A stretch of DNA of 64,000 bases. It comes from Ciborinia camelliae (lineage: Eukaryota; Ascomycota; Leotiomycetes; Helotiales; Sclerotiniaceae). Within the stretch, counting starts at the first letter, position 1, and every line of letters begins with the position of its first letter. The stretch spans positions 1,616,209 to 1,680,208 of the forward strand of contig JANPYM010000007.1 of assembly GCA_025890175.1 (NCBI GenBank). Direction: 5' to 3'. Below, one piece after another: positions 38,283 through 50,721 of the stretch. The notes below the pieces were generated by a model. That model did not search any database. It was not told the DNA's origin and worked only from the letters and a program-made list of their open reading frames with translations. The position numbers were made by a program, and so were the translations under genes.

Positions 38283-41200
38283 ATGGGTAGCAAAAGGAAG
38301 CGTTCAGCTCAAGATGCTGCAGTTGCAGCTCCTGCTGCCAAAAAACAACAAAAAATCTCCAAGCCAACAACGAAAAAGGCCGCGGAACCCCCTGCTCCTC
38401 TCGATACCTCTCCGTTTGTCAACAACCCGAAGGGGGATGAACGGAAGCGTGAAGTCGGCCTTTACGACATGCTAGGTAGTGAGAATGATCTGGAAAGACT
38501 CGCTGCCGCCAATGCAATTGTTTCTGGGCTATTGGGCGAAGGAGGAGTCGACGAATCAACACTACAAAGACATTTGAAAAAATTGTTTCGGGGTCTTGCA
38601 AGCGGCAGAAAGGGTTCGCGGTTGGGCTTCAGTATTGTTCTTTCGGAACTCTTGACACAACTTTTCGGTGCAGCGAATCTGAGTGCGACTAAATACCCTG
38701 GATTGACTTTCGAAAATGTCTTCGAATTCTTGATCCTTGGGACAAAACCCGATGGCGACCTAAGCGGACAGGAACATAAAGACCATGCTCTTGGCATGCT
38801 ATTTGGACTACAATGCTATGTTAGGTCCAAAATACTTTTCTCAATTGATGGGAAATGGGAATTGGTTTTGGACAAGCTATTGGAATTATCGAATAAAAAG
38901 TCATGGACTCGGGAAGAATGCGGTTGGGTTATTATGGAAGCTTTAGAGCAGATGGACGAAGCCCAGGCGGAATCGACTTTGAATAAATTGTGCGATGTTG
39001 GATTGGGACTTTCGCCAGAAGGTGTGGGCATTTGGCTCAGAGCAAGAGATAAGTTCCCAAAAATGAAGTTTCCAGGCAAGCCTTGGGGGCAGAGTGGTAA
39101 CCCACTGGAGCATCTCAACTCTCTTGCAAAGGCTCTCAAAGAAAGCTCCAGCGAGGAAAGTTCAAGTAAAGGACAACAAGCCAAACAGACTGGTACATGG
39201 AATCCAAAATTGCATTTTGTTTGGGATATTGTCTTGAATCAGTATGTCAAGGCAGCTAATAGCAAGTCGAAGAATATCATGTCCGAATTTGACAAATTCT
39301 GGAAGGTTACTGTTGACGGTAAGTTGGTTCTATAGCATGGTTTGACTGTTACTAATAGTTCGCCAGAAAATCTATTTTCTGCATCTGCATCAAGGGAGCG
39401 TAAATTCTGGGGCTTTTTGGTTTTTCAAAAGATGATTCAAAACCATATATCATGTACAAAGTTGATCACTAGTATATTCAGCCACAACCTCGTCCGTTGT
39501 CTCATCAATCACGTTAAGGAGAAGGACAATTATCTAAACAAGTCCGCAGACAAGTCGCTAGAGGCTCTGACACACGCAGTTCAAGAGAACCCCGAAGCGT
39601 TAGTTGTTGTCCTCCAAGGATTGATTGATGGCAATGGTGCATACAGTTTTGACCGAGTCACGAAGACGAAGACAAAAACGGTGGAAAAACTTCTGAGCAT
39701 GGTTGATGACACCAATGGCGAAGCTGTCCTTGATGTTCTCACCTCACCAATTTTAGTCGTACCGAGCTCGGAAACCAATGACGCCGAAAAACGTCGACAA
39801 ATGTTCGGAGATTATGTTTTGACTGCAATCCGCCATGTTGATGTCGCAGAGTCGTTAGAAGAATCAAGCTGGATCAAAACTGCCGCCTTACCTCAGCTTG
39901 CCTCCTTGGCATACTCGAATAACCCAGAAGCTAAACCTCCCATTTCTGAAGCCACTCGGACATTAATTAGAAACCGATTGACATCGGCTTTTACCCATCT
40001 ATTATCCAACATGGATGGCTATCATTACCCATGCGATTTGGTGCTTTCCTGTACACCTGACGCAGTTGCTATGGATGGACTCATCACTAATGCCAAAGAT
40101 GCAGCACTCACTATATTGCAGAAGCTCATGAAGAAGGCAAAGAAAGAAAGTGGAAAGAACAAGGCAACATGCCAGACCTTGTCCCTTTTATATGCTTTGG
40201 TGATCTTTCAATTGTACAATGGCGATGTTGAAGCTGTGTCTGTTCTTGATGAATTGAAGTTATGTTACGACAACTTGATTCGACATAAATCAACAGACGA
40301 CTCGGAGGTTGAGCCTTTCGAGGTTCTGGTGGAGCTCATGTTATCTTTCCTTTCTAGACCATCCGCTCTTCTTCGAAAAGTAACCCAGCATGTGTTTACC
40401 GCTTTCATGAGTGAGATGACTGAAGGTGGGCTAAAACTCATGACGGATATACTGGAAACTAGCGAAAATATGAAAGGGCAGCAGGAAATGTTTGATGAGA
40501 ACCCAGATGATGATGACGCGATGGATATTGATGAAGAAGATGATGACGAAATGGATTCGGATGTCGAAGTCGTTGATATGAATGGCGAGGAGGGCCACTT
40601 AAATTCACATCTTGCGGAGGAAGAGGAAGAGAGCAACGACGAGGACAATGAGGAAGAATCTGAAGATGAGGAAGACGATGGAGATGATGAGGCTAACAAA
40701 GAGCTTAATGATGCATTAGCCAAGATCCTCGGCACCTCTGCACTAGACCAAGACAACGACGACGAGGATGGCGATAGCGATTCTGACATGACCGATTCAG
40801 GGATGGATGCTCTAACTCCAAAACTTGAGGAGGTTCTTGGACGAATGCAGAAGAAAGGCCCGAGCAAGAAGCAAGAACAAAAGGACGCCAAGGAAAATAT
40901 GATCAACTTCAAGAGCCGAGTTTTGGATCTTCTTGAAATTTATGCAAAGAAGCAAGCTTCGGATCCTCTGGCAGCGGAAATCTTACTACCTTTGCTGCGC
41001 TTGATTCGTACCACAAAGGCCAAACATTTGAGTGACAAGGCATTCTCGATTGTTCAGTCATTCGCGAAGTCTAGATCGAAGGCATCTTCCTCTGCTACTG
41101 AGGTGGATATTAATGTCAAGGCACACATTGCCTTGATCAAGAGTATCCACGAGGAAGTACTTAAGGACCAGTCCAAGATATTTGCCAAAGCTGCCAGTAC

Positions 41201-41402
41201 AGCTAGTTTGTCTTTGGCTTCTGGGATATACAGGGCGGACAAAAGCCAGTTTGAGAAGATTGGCAAGGTCTACTTGCACACAATGACAAAGTGCGATGTT
41301 GAAGGGGTGAAGATTCAGACTAGCTTTGTCAGTGATTGGGTCAATTGGTGGCAAAGTCACATCGCTCAAGCTGGCGCTGGAGGTGCTGCTAAAGAGGAGT
41401 AG
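38283..41402 (+). CDS. POL5: rDNA-binding nucleolar protein Pol5 (MYBBP1A family)
   Basis: Despite its historical name (DNA polymerase phi/V), the family acts in rRNA synthesis and 60S assembly in the nucleolus. Exons 38283-39318 and 39367-41402 give 1023 residues. A basic N-terminus (MGSKRKRSAQDAA, KKQQKISKPTTKK) precedes the helical-repeat body: VGLYDMLGSENDLERLAAAN, RGLASGRKGSRLGFSIVLSE, FWKVTVDENLFSASASRERK. A long acidic Asp/Glu tract covers about residues 715-820, as expected for Pol5. The 48-nt intron ends at CGCCAG rather than at the AATAG 8 nt earlier, since only the former keeps the frame. It lies in tandem with eIF5B. Confidence 0.92.
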
Positions 41403-42710
41403 GAGTGGATAGGTGGAGTAGAGTAGAGTAAACTGGACTGGACTGTGTAGATTGGAGTGTACATGTGTAAGATACCAATGAGTCAAAAATTTCAACGATA
41501 ATGGCACACGATTTCGAGACTTCCTTTCCTCCCTTGGAGATTTTGGTGCAGAGTCTTTTCCTAGGGAACTATATATATGATTTTGTGAGTTTCAGATCTG
41601 GTGATTCATTTACATTCATGTTAGGGCTGGAAATTATAACGCTAGGCCATGACATTCATGGCATTTATCTTCGGAGAGAGAGCGGGGGAGGAGAGGGGAG
41701 GGGCTGAGAGCTAAACTCTATAAGTCTTCTACTCGAAAACATGGAATGTATTTAGGTAATTATCCCGGTTGTATACCATACATCACTACCTATTTATGTA
41801 TGAGCATCAAAATGAACCGGCAAAATAAAGGAAAGTATCAAGCACTGGACCGCGGGTACTAATTTCTTTTGCTTGCCCACAGCGTCGCCAGCTTTTGTTG
41901 CTAAGCTTCTTAAATGTTCGGTTGTTTCTGTAATTTTACCTGGGTATCTATATATATAGGTACCTACGTAGTTGATTGAGGCCGAGGGTCGGGAGGGAGT
42001 TTTACTGGGTGGTTTGTTTTATCTTGTATTTTGTGTTCTCTAACATACATATTTTAAAACACCTCATTAATTATGCGAAACGGATGCTGATTGGGTTGTT
42101 TAAGTATAGGGCTCTACAAGCTGCGCAGCGAGGGAGGTCGTGAAGGGCCGTACTCAAAGCTCGTGTCTTATCTTTTACAATGGGCTGTTCTATTTTTTGA
42201 TGGTATCTGATATATGATATATGATATATGATATATTTATATCGGCTGGAGTGTTTGGCTGGGAGAAGGCCCGGGGTCTCTGGAGTGAAGGTTTGGGGAT
42301 GGGGAATGGGGAATGGGGGATGAGGAAGATGTGTTGAAGGGGGTGAATCATGTGATAAGCATTAGCTCATTATCGGCTTTTGAAGCCTGGGATAGCCTTT
42401 GAAGACGGAATTCTAGAAGAATGATAGAGTATAGAATGGGGAGCTCAATTATATTGTTTGATTATACGGAGGTGGCGTCGTCGATCTGATATAGCTTTTA
42501 CATTGGATTAGATTATCACGTGATGGTACTTCAGTTTTCGGGGTTTTGTCTTTTGGGGGGTTTGAAGTTCTTTCCCAAATATTTTTTTTAATGTTTATTG
42601 GTACCATTAGAATGAGCTCACCAATTCGCACACTTTGGATCACCAAATGAAGTCTGTGGTTAAAAGTCTTTTGCTTGTCTCTGACTGTACATCTCCCTTT
42701 CAATGCCAGC
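41403..42710. other. convergent intergenic region, 1.3 kb
   Basis: 3' flanks of POL5 and of the MFS gene. Contains a TGATATA triplicate near 42206-42235 and GGGGAATGGGGAATGG repeats. No gene seen. Confidence 0.5.
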
Positions 42711-44505
42711 CTAGCTATCTTCATGCTGTGAACTATGTTGAAACATCTTATGCCTATCCAAGAAAAGCGAAAGGATAAGTGCTAGTCCCCCTGATGTTAT
42801 GGCTACGATGTAACCCTTACTCAAACCATCGACAATGAATCCGAGAACCACCGTTTGTGATGCTTTCTCCAAGCGATTGAAAGCTTCAGATCCTACACCC
42901 GAAAGGATTGAGATTACAGCATCTCGTGGGATATCAGTGATTGTTTTGGTGATATTATCGGTTGCCTCGTTGAGAAATACGGAATTGATAATAGCAAGGA
43001 CAAATGATGGCGCGCTAAGTTGAGCAAAGGTGATGAACCCAATGGCTTTTGGAATCAGTTCTGGACGAACGAAGGATTGGGCGACCGAGAAGGGTAGCTG
43101 CAGAAAACACCCAGATCCCGCACCGACTAATATGGAGTATCCATAAATTTTTGCGCTGCTTGTTGAGACGTCTACCGTGTACAGAAGAACATTCCCAATA
43201 AGACCTAATAGGCCTCCTACAAAAAACCACGGCATGTATCGACTATGGATAGACATAATGACACCGTTGAGAACGATGGCCACAATTAGAAAGACGATGA
43301 GGGGTATCAACCTAACACCAGCCATGATCGCTGAATCATGCCTCACGAATTGAAAGTAAAGGGGGATAAAATATACAGGGACGAACATAAGAGATGAGGC
43401 GCAAGACTCCAGTACAAAGATTATGGACAGATATTTGTTTCGGAAAAATTGCAAGGGGAATGCACGCCGTTCCGGTGACGTTCCAAGACTCCAGAACTGT
43501 TGTACTAAGAAAGCGACGGCTAGCAGTGCCCCGACTACAAACAAGGCGATTATACGACCGCTATCCCATGGGTAAACAGAACCACCAAATTGAATGGCCA
43601 TCAACGTAGCAAGATAAGCGCCGGTAAGAATGATGGTTCCAATGATGTCGATTTCAACAAATCGCTCGAGAAAGGATGCCCCAGGACGAGGCTGCATTTC
43701 AGGCAGTACGAATATGTATACTGGGGCGTAAACTGCAGCAACGCAGACATTGAGATAGAAACTCCAACGCCAACCTGCCGAGGAAGATGTAAAAGCCCCG
43801 CCGATAATAGGTCCAAGGAGCATCCCACTCCCCTGAACAAAACACGAATTAGCAATCTAACACTGCATTTCAGATGAACAGTGGCAAAGACGTACCCAGA
43901 CTAGGCCCGTCAGGCCAATGTAAGTAGACCGTTCATGCTCAGCAGGTAGCATAGAGAGCAACGTTCTGCAATATGATTAGTCTCAGACTATGACCGGAAA
44001 AGACTTCGCTCACAAGGCACCAGTGTACATTCCCGTACCGCCCAGCCCACAAATCGCACGACCCACGATGAGACTAGACATGTTCGGCGCCGCGCCACAG
44101 ACAACCGATCCCACTTCGAAAATCACCACGCAGGCAATGTAGAGAACCTTGACATTGTATTGGCCATACGCCTGCCCCCTGTACACATACATATCAGCCA
44201 TGACGAGAAGTCGAATTTTCATTTGTTTGCACTGACCAGAACAGAGTGGTGCTCGCGGATAAAAGCAAGAATGCAACGGAAATCCAAGGTAATCGATCGA
44301 TTGAGTTGAATTCCGTCACGATAGCCGGTTGAACATCCGCGACAATAGTGGTATCTAGCCCAAAGAGAAAGGTCGAAGTGAGAACCGAGCTGATAACAAG
44401 TGCCCACTTGAGTCCATGTAACTGACGTCCCGGAGGATCTTGGCTAGCCAAAGCTTCCAGCTTTGGTGGCTCAATAGCTTGCTCTATACTCGGGGAATCC
44501 GTCAT
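42711..44505 (-). CDS. MFS drug/toxin exporter, 14-TM DHA2 type
   Basis: A proton-coupled exporter of the plasma membrane. Exons 44505-44237, 44178-44014, 43965-43896 and 43832-42711 give 541 residues. After a hydrophilic N-terminus, about 14 hydrophobic helices follow. The first contains the DHA2 hallmark LDTTIVADVQPAIVTEF. GRAICGLGGTGMYTGAL is the motif-C-like antiporter helix, and WRWSFYLNVCVAAVYAPVYI is the usual post-motif helix. Relatives export fungal secondary metabolites and fungicides. It sits about 4 kb from the UstYa/BBE genes across AT-rich repeat DNA, so membership of that cluster is possible but unproven. All four introns are canonical (48-63 nt). Confidence 0.9.
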
Positions 44506-46936
44506 AGCTTGACGACAATTTCGCGATAAAAAATGGTTCAGAATCCGGGGGGCAGAAAAGAAAAAGGGTCAAAAGGAAGGTTGAAATGTTTAACTATAAC
44601 ATTTCAAATGTCACATATAAATCACGCCAGTTGATCAGATCACTGCAGCGTCGTTGCATCGTGGAAGAGGTAACGATCAATGTATCGGGGCCCAGGAATA
44701 CATTTTTCCTCCCCATCTAATTACAACGGCAGTCTGATGCTTTGCACTTTGAACCACCCTTCAGATTGAGGATCCGGAAGTCCGGAACAGGGTTAACGGC
44801 CCACACACGCGCATAATACGAGACTAACCCCCGCATCAGCTCAAGCCAATATTACTTGCATCATCATCCATATCGGAAGTAATATCCCCGACCGATTTAC
44901 TATTAGCCACCCTACCAACCACTCCATCATGCCTCCGAGGCATGGCGCCCGAGTCCCGGCCATCCCCGCCCTCATCGTACGAGATATATGCAACCGGACA
45001 GGGGAGTGACGAAAATCAATGTACAATATGTCACCTAGGGTAACACTCTCCCGCCTAGGGTGGCATTCGCAACCCCGCCAAGCGGAAGCTGAACGTGACG
45101 GTGTCACTTGAAGTACAGGTACACGCTCATGTATATTGTTGGTTTGCTAGAAATAGAAGGAGATGGATTGCTTGTCTGTACCAATACCTCTAGGCTCAAA
45201 ATGTGCCGCGAATATCAATTGGTAACGGTTGGTGGCGAGGCTCTAGAATACTTCTGTATAGTGCGTCTGACGGATTGTGCCGCAGGACTACATTTATCAT
45301 GAGCCGTAAAGCTTATCGGACGATTCTTTTCTACATACCTACCTAGGTACATACACCCAAGGTTGTTCCTATAAATAAATTATAATCCGGTATTTATCTC
45401 ACTTAACCTAACGGAGGTTAAGCGCTAATAAACTCTCTAAAGTAGTTTTCTCGCGTAAACCGGCCGGGTCGACTTACTTCTAGCTTCAGGGCTTTCCAAG
45501 GTCATCTTGATAAAATTATAAAAATCCACTAATCAAGCGAGGCCATTCAAAGCTCATTCTAATAAAACCCAACTAAACCCAACTATACCCCTTTTAAAAA
45601 TCGATCATACCCCTTCAGACATGGCTGTCCAGAAGATAGCTAGCGTTAGTGGGAAGATACGGAGCTGCTATACCATACATACCATGCTTCGCATACATAT
45701 GCACAACAGTTTAACCTCAGATCGTGCCGGTACTCCGGCTTACACGGTACTTGCACGATGTAATAAGTGCCGTGTAAGCACCGTGTTGTAGTATTCAAAC
45801 GATATATTGAGAAAAACTGCTATACTGTATACCTAGATACGGTATGTATAGAAATCTATATCGTGTAGGAATTACTACACTGGGTAAGCGAATTATATCC
45901 TGTATACAACGGTCTAGGTATACTATAAGTCTACTACACCATATAGAATCGTGTAGCGGTTTCATATATCACCGCTAAGGCGGGAGTTTATTGATTCTCT
46001 AACAATAGGCAACTAAAAATGCTTGCTCCCTCCAATGTCACTTCGGCAAGGCTAAAGTCAAAGTCGTTGGTAGGATTTCGGACTGCTACCCAAAAAGAGA
46101 CTTGTGATATGAAAGGGGACTCCTAGCCCAGCTAGCTGCATTGCACACCTGCACAGCATGACCTTGAGTGTTTTCATTTGCAAAAATGAAAAGATTTCTG
46201 ATCATCATTAATCATTTATCATCCATACCCTCGTAATGATACATAGTTTTTCAGCTACAAAACCATTTGAAGTGTCTGGGTGGATATTTTTCGATGCACT
46301 GTACTGTACATTAACAGGTGGCATTCGATTCTCGAGCATAAAGAAACGAGCATATATTGAACTCTGTAATCTGGGGTCCGGGGAAATTGCCGAGGCCGGC
46401 AATTGAGTTTCATATTGTATTTCTTCTATAAGTAAATGGAATTATCATAATAATAAGTGGCTAAGGTACCTATATATAATACCGCCTTAACTAATCTTAG
46501 GTATTTAGATAGTAAAGGTTCTAGACTTTACTGAGCTACAATAACGTTATATAGATAGTAGATTATTTAAATCAAATAATATAGCTTCAAGTTACTATAA
46601 GATCTATAAGTAAATATTTGTAACTTTAAAGGGTTTAGCTACATGTATCTTCTATACAAAATATACTGAGAGGTTTAAAGTACTTATTTATCAAATGAAA
46701 TACAATAGATCTACTAATTTATATATTTAGAGCCTCATCTACGATTATTATCTAGATATTTAAATATCTAGATGTATACTCTAAGCTTAGGTTTTCTTTC
46801 TTAGACGACGATATCTAGAATATTAAAAGTTATTAAATATCATAATCGCTTTGTGTTTCTTTAAATCATAGAAAAATCTGTTTATTCTTATTTTCAACTA
46901 CTTTCGTCTTTATCAATTTTGGAACTCCCTTCATGC
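44506..46936. other. AT-rich, gene-free region with decayed repeats
   Basis: The first 500 bp probably serve as the MFS promoter. From about 45.35 kb the DNA becomes AT-rich, with TATA-type words, a 13-bp inverted repeat (45742-45779) and a right end resembling the 9-kb MITE (45953-45980). 46440-46900 is extremely AT-rich with many stops in all frames, as expected from repeat-induced point mutation. Confidence 0.55.
45953..45980. mobile_element. terminal-repeat relic related to the 9-kb MITE
   Basis: The sequence GTAGCGGTTTCATATATCACCGCTAAGG aligns with the right end of the element at 9031-9527 (TGTAGTGGTTTCACAGACCTCCACTAAGG). The matching left end was not found with confidence. Confidence 0.45.
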
Positions 46937-47928
46937 TCATCCCCGATACTCTCTTCCCTTATTGTTCTCTCCCTCTCCCTCTCCATATCTCTTCATCTGC
47001 CCCCCTCTCTCCCTCTCTCTCTCCATCTGCCTCTCGATACCCTTCCACTCCCATCGTTCTCTTCGAATTCTCTTAAACCAAACAAAAATCATCCATCCCA
47101 CAAAAACCAAGAATACCCCTACCAAAACCATGAATACCCCCATTAAGCCTGCACGAACCTGCCGTGACCATAAGCTCCATCTTCATTCCTCCATCATATC
47201 CCCCCTCAAAACCTTCATTTCTCCGAATAAATATTCTTTCGCTTCGTCAAGTACCGGTCTTTGAAGTTCGGTTATCGTTTGATTTCCCACAGGAGCGAGA
47301 AAACTCATCTCATTGCATTTATTCCATACACTAATTCTTTCCAATTGTCCTCCCCATCCCCACCATTCGTTGGACATGGCGTATAGTTCTTCATCTGAAC
47401 TCTGGTTCTGACTCTGACTTCGATTCTGATCAGGAGGATTGGATATCGGTAATCCCACCCCCAGCCCCATGATCTCCCATGCTCACTACCCCACTTCCCT
47501 AACCACCCGTCCGGTCTCAACCCCAACTGATCCAGCAGCCTCTCCACCCATTCCCCCATCTCCCTATCCCTCAACACCTCCTCACAAACACTCCATTCCC
47601 GATTGTCCATGTCAAATTTCCACAAATTACTTCCACTCCAAGTATGGCTTCGACAATCATCATCTAGAGCATATTTATTCATGTCGTACAATTTATGTCC
47701 TCGAAGTACTTCTCGCGCATCGGATAGCAATCTGACTGCCAGGGTAGCATTGGAGCGTAGTTGGGGGTGCACTTTGTTACGATGGATTTTTCGCCCTATG
47801 ATTCTGTAGTGCTGGTTGACCGTTGGGACCCAGATGAGTAAAAGGAAGAGGCGCTCGAATGAATAGAGAGATCGTCCGCTGGTGGTTCTTAACGGTGGTT
47901 CGGGTTTGTAGGGCAGTTGAAGATTGTG
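46937..47928 (-). CDS. hypothetical C-terminally membrane-anchored protein (5' end undefined)
   Basis: Three exons can be chained: open from 47928 to 47487, then 47394-47213, then 47158-46937. Removal of a 92-nt intron (donor GTGAGC) and a 54-nt intron (donor GTTTTG) keeps a single frame of about 280 residues. The body is rich in Trp, Asp and Glu (CRSHTWSGSNLWKFDMDNRE; NEWWGWGGQLERISVWNKCN). A strong hydrophobic helix, MGVFMVLVGVFLVFVGWMIF, lies after the second intron, followed by an Arg/Glu-rich tail. No ATG starts the first exon convincingly, so either an upstream exon is missed or the gene is truncated. I do not recognise the family. Confidence 0.4.
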
Positions 47929-48493
47929 TTAGAAGGAGGAGATTCATATCGGCATGTTTTGGGGGATGGACCGCGCATGATTAAGGATTTTTTTGTTAAA
48001 TAGATAATTGAATAATTGAACGCGTCGATCTAATAATTGAACGCGTCGATCTATTGTAATAATATTGCCCTTCAAAAGATGTTCAACTCAATTTAACCTA
48101 TATCAATAAACTGGAGTCTGTTTGTATTTCTTTGTGTTTAATAAACTTTCTTTAAACATTTTCCAAACATCAAAGAAGATAAATGCAAACATCTAACTAA
48201 GAATCATGAAAGAAAGTAGGATATCATACATAGCCCAGATATATTCAATCGAATCGAATCTTCATTTAGAAAATGAAAAATATTACGCTATACGCGTATA
48301 ATAAAATCCAAATAAACCCTACTATAGATATTCTGCTTAATGTATCTAGATAGTTAGATAAATGAAAATAGTAGGTAGGTATATATTGTAATTAGATACC
48401 TAGCAATCATACAAATTCGCCTAATTACATAAGTACTTTTAAGTGATACGTATCATAGTCAAGTTTCCCATCACTTGTAGAACCTCGGATCGA
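47929..48493. other. intergenic, 560 bp
   Basis: AT-rich spacer with a directly repeated AATTGAACGCGTCGATCTA (about 48014 and 48034) and the BBE gene 3' flank. No gene seen. Confidence 0.45.
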
Positions 48494-50064
48494 TCAAATA
48501 AGCGGAAACCATTGATCAAACCTGTTGCATGGATCGTATTTCTGTTTAAGTTGCTGTAATCGAGCAACATTATTACCATAGACTGTTGGAAGAGACTCAT
48601 CTCCAAAGGCGAAATTAATGTATCTGGATGACAGTGAGCATAAGTGGACCAATAGATGACTTTTGAAAGATAACTTACGTGCTGTTCTCTTTTAAACCAT
48701 CAGTTGATCGCCATAGATCTCTAACCTTGGTTCCAAATGCCTCGGCCGCTTGATCAAGACTAGGATCGGTGTATTGATTGTTGACAAGTGTGGTGAACTT
48801 GACTGTGGAACGGAAAGGGTAGGAAGAAGACGAGTCGGGGAATTTCTTGGCCGTCTCGAACGAATAGCATTCAGCAAATACAGCCGAGTTCCCCACAGCC
48901 GGATTTTTCACGTACTCGGTATACTCGTTCCATATTGCTCTCCACGTTTCTGGGACCATTTGTCCAAGTCCAGCTCCATAGGATGGTTTCCGGCCTCCCT
49001 TACCACAGTGAGGATCATTGGCATAGTTTGACTGGAGGTAAGGGTATACCTTCATGTCGGTGACGACAGGGCCGATATCGAGGATCGAAGCGAATGCCGC
49101 TTGTCCATCACTGTCTGATCCGGTATAGAATGGTGATACAATAACCGCCGGCGTATAGTCAGGGGCACCTGAGGTTCCAAAGTATAGAAAGATGGACATG
49201 GGGGCCGCGAGATATAGGTCGTTGATGGCTGCGACAATCTGTTCGATTTTGTCCTCGCTGAAGATAAGACTGCCTGTCCAGACACTGCGATTGGCCTGCG
49301 GATACGCTTTTATCGTCGCAGATGTAACGATGCCAAAATTTGGACCAGCGCCCCGTAGCGCCCACCAGAGTTCTTCATTGCTTGGATCGACTTTGATGAG
49401 TGTACCTTCGGCAGTTACTAAATCAAGGGTAACGAGGTTATCCACTCCGAGACCGTAACGTCCCATCATGTGGCCTATACCACCACCCAGAATGGCGCCA
49501 AGCACGCCCACACAGTTGCAGTTCCCAAGTGAAACTTGACATCCGTTGTCATCTGCAACTTTTATCACTTCAGATATGATACTACCACCCCCAAACGTAA
49601 TGGTGGAGTCATCATGGTTGAATTTCACTGTGTTCAGCCCTCGGAGATTGATTGTAACATCTTTTTGGCCAATTTGGAAAGTTGTAGCCCATCCGTGTGC
49701 TCCACTCTGTGCGAGAAATCTCACATCATTTTCAATGCAGTATTTAACCTGGAACCAATTGGATTATCTCATGAGCTACTGCTTTTAACAGCTGGGAGTG
49801 AAGAAACAAAATACGTACAGTTTCAAGAACATCATCTTCTGTAGCAACGTTGACAACTGTCCCTGGCATTGGCGCCTCAAAATCACTCCATCTTGGAGCA
49901 GCAGCCGAGGAATGTAAAATAGACGCGTTCTTGGACAGCAGATGCCCTAGTGCCGATTCAATGCTGACGGGTCCCTTGATGGTTTGATCTTGCATGTTTT
50001 GTGCTTTGCTAACATTGAACAAAAGTAATAAAAAGTTGAGGATTGATAGTTTTAAAAGCAACAT
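48494..50064 (-). CDS. secreted FAD-dependent oxidase, berberine-bridge (BBE-like) family
   Basis: Exons 50064-49819, 49748-48679 and 48623-48494 give 481 residues. The start chosen, MLLLKLSILNFLLLLFNVSKAQ, is a clear signal peptide; an upstream in-frame ATG would bury it. The FAD-binding PCMH fold runs from about residue 60 to 235. The candidate covalent-FAD histidine is in SGAHGW (about H100) and the candidate cysteine is in GNCNCVGVLG (C159 or C161), followed by GAILGGGIGHMMGRYGL. The BBE C-terminal segment QQLKQKYDPCNRFDQWFPL is present, so the protein is complete. Fungal members oxidise alcohols, amines or carbon frameworks in secondary metabolism. It is divergent from the UstYa-like gene at 50722, sharing about 650 bp of promoter, which suggests co-regulation. 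Confidence 0.92.
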
Positions 50065-50721
50065 GATCGAAAGTGTGATGACGTTCAATGAGCACCGGTT
50101 ATAAAGAGACGTCCATTTATTAATCGCGGAATAAGCCATCTAATTATACGCTAGTCTCATACGTACTTATGTGACTTGATAAAGCCACCCCTCCAACTGT
50201 TACTGGTGCCTTCTTTTTTCGCCATCAGCTCTTTCTGTGCCGTGAAGTATTGTATTGTATTGGAATTTGGCAGGGAACGGCCCCGGTTTTTCTCATATTG
50301 GGGCATGTGAAGGGGTACGTGTAACGTGACTAGTACATGAAGTACATGACTGCATTAGGGAATCCATGAGCATATAATAAGCCCTAAGCCCTTTGTAGTA
50401 TTTAGCTATACAATCAACAGTTCCAAAGTTATATTACTTTTATATCATTATATATACAGGCCGGGGTTGATCAACCTATGCATATACCACCGAGGTGATA
50501 CTGTACTAGGTATCAACAGATATTAACGCATGTTGTCTAGGGTTGCAGGTGCATTGCATATTGCATATTGCATATCATCTTCCGATAAATTGCGCCACAA
50601 AAGGAACCGCCTGCACCCGTGGACCTTTCAGCATTTAAATTCAGTTTGGTTCAACCCTTCATTCTAGGCATCTACTTGCTGAAAATTCGTCTAGTACATG
50701 TACATAGTACACCTGGGCAGT
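50065..50721. promoter_or_regulatory. divergent promoter between BBE oxidase and UstYa-like gene
   Basis: A 657-bp region between two divergent start codons. It includes GCATATTGCATATTGCATAT (about 50554-50575) and a run of GTACATG words. A common regulator would have to bind here, but no site can be named. Confidence 0.45.

Noticed and set aside
40265..40912. 215-residue minus-strand Ser-rich frame
   Set aside because: Antisense shadow of the Pol5 acidic tract.
42449..42724. 91-residue minus-strand frame after the MFS gene
   Set aside because: Runs through the MFS stop region and 3' flank; no domain or intron support.
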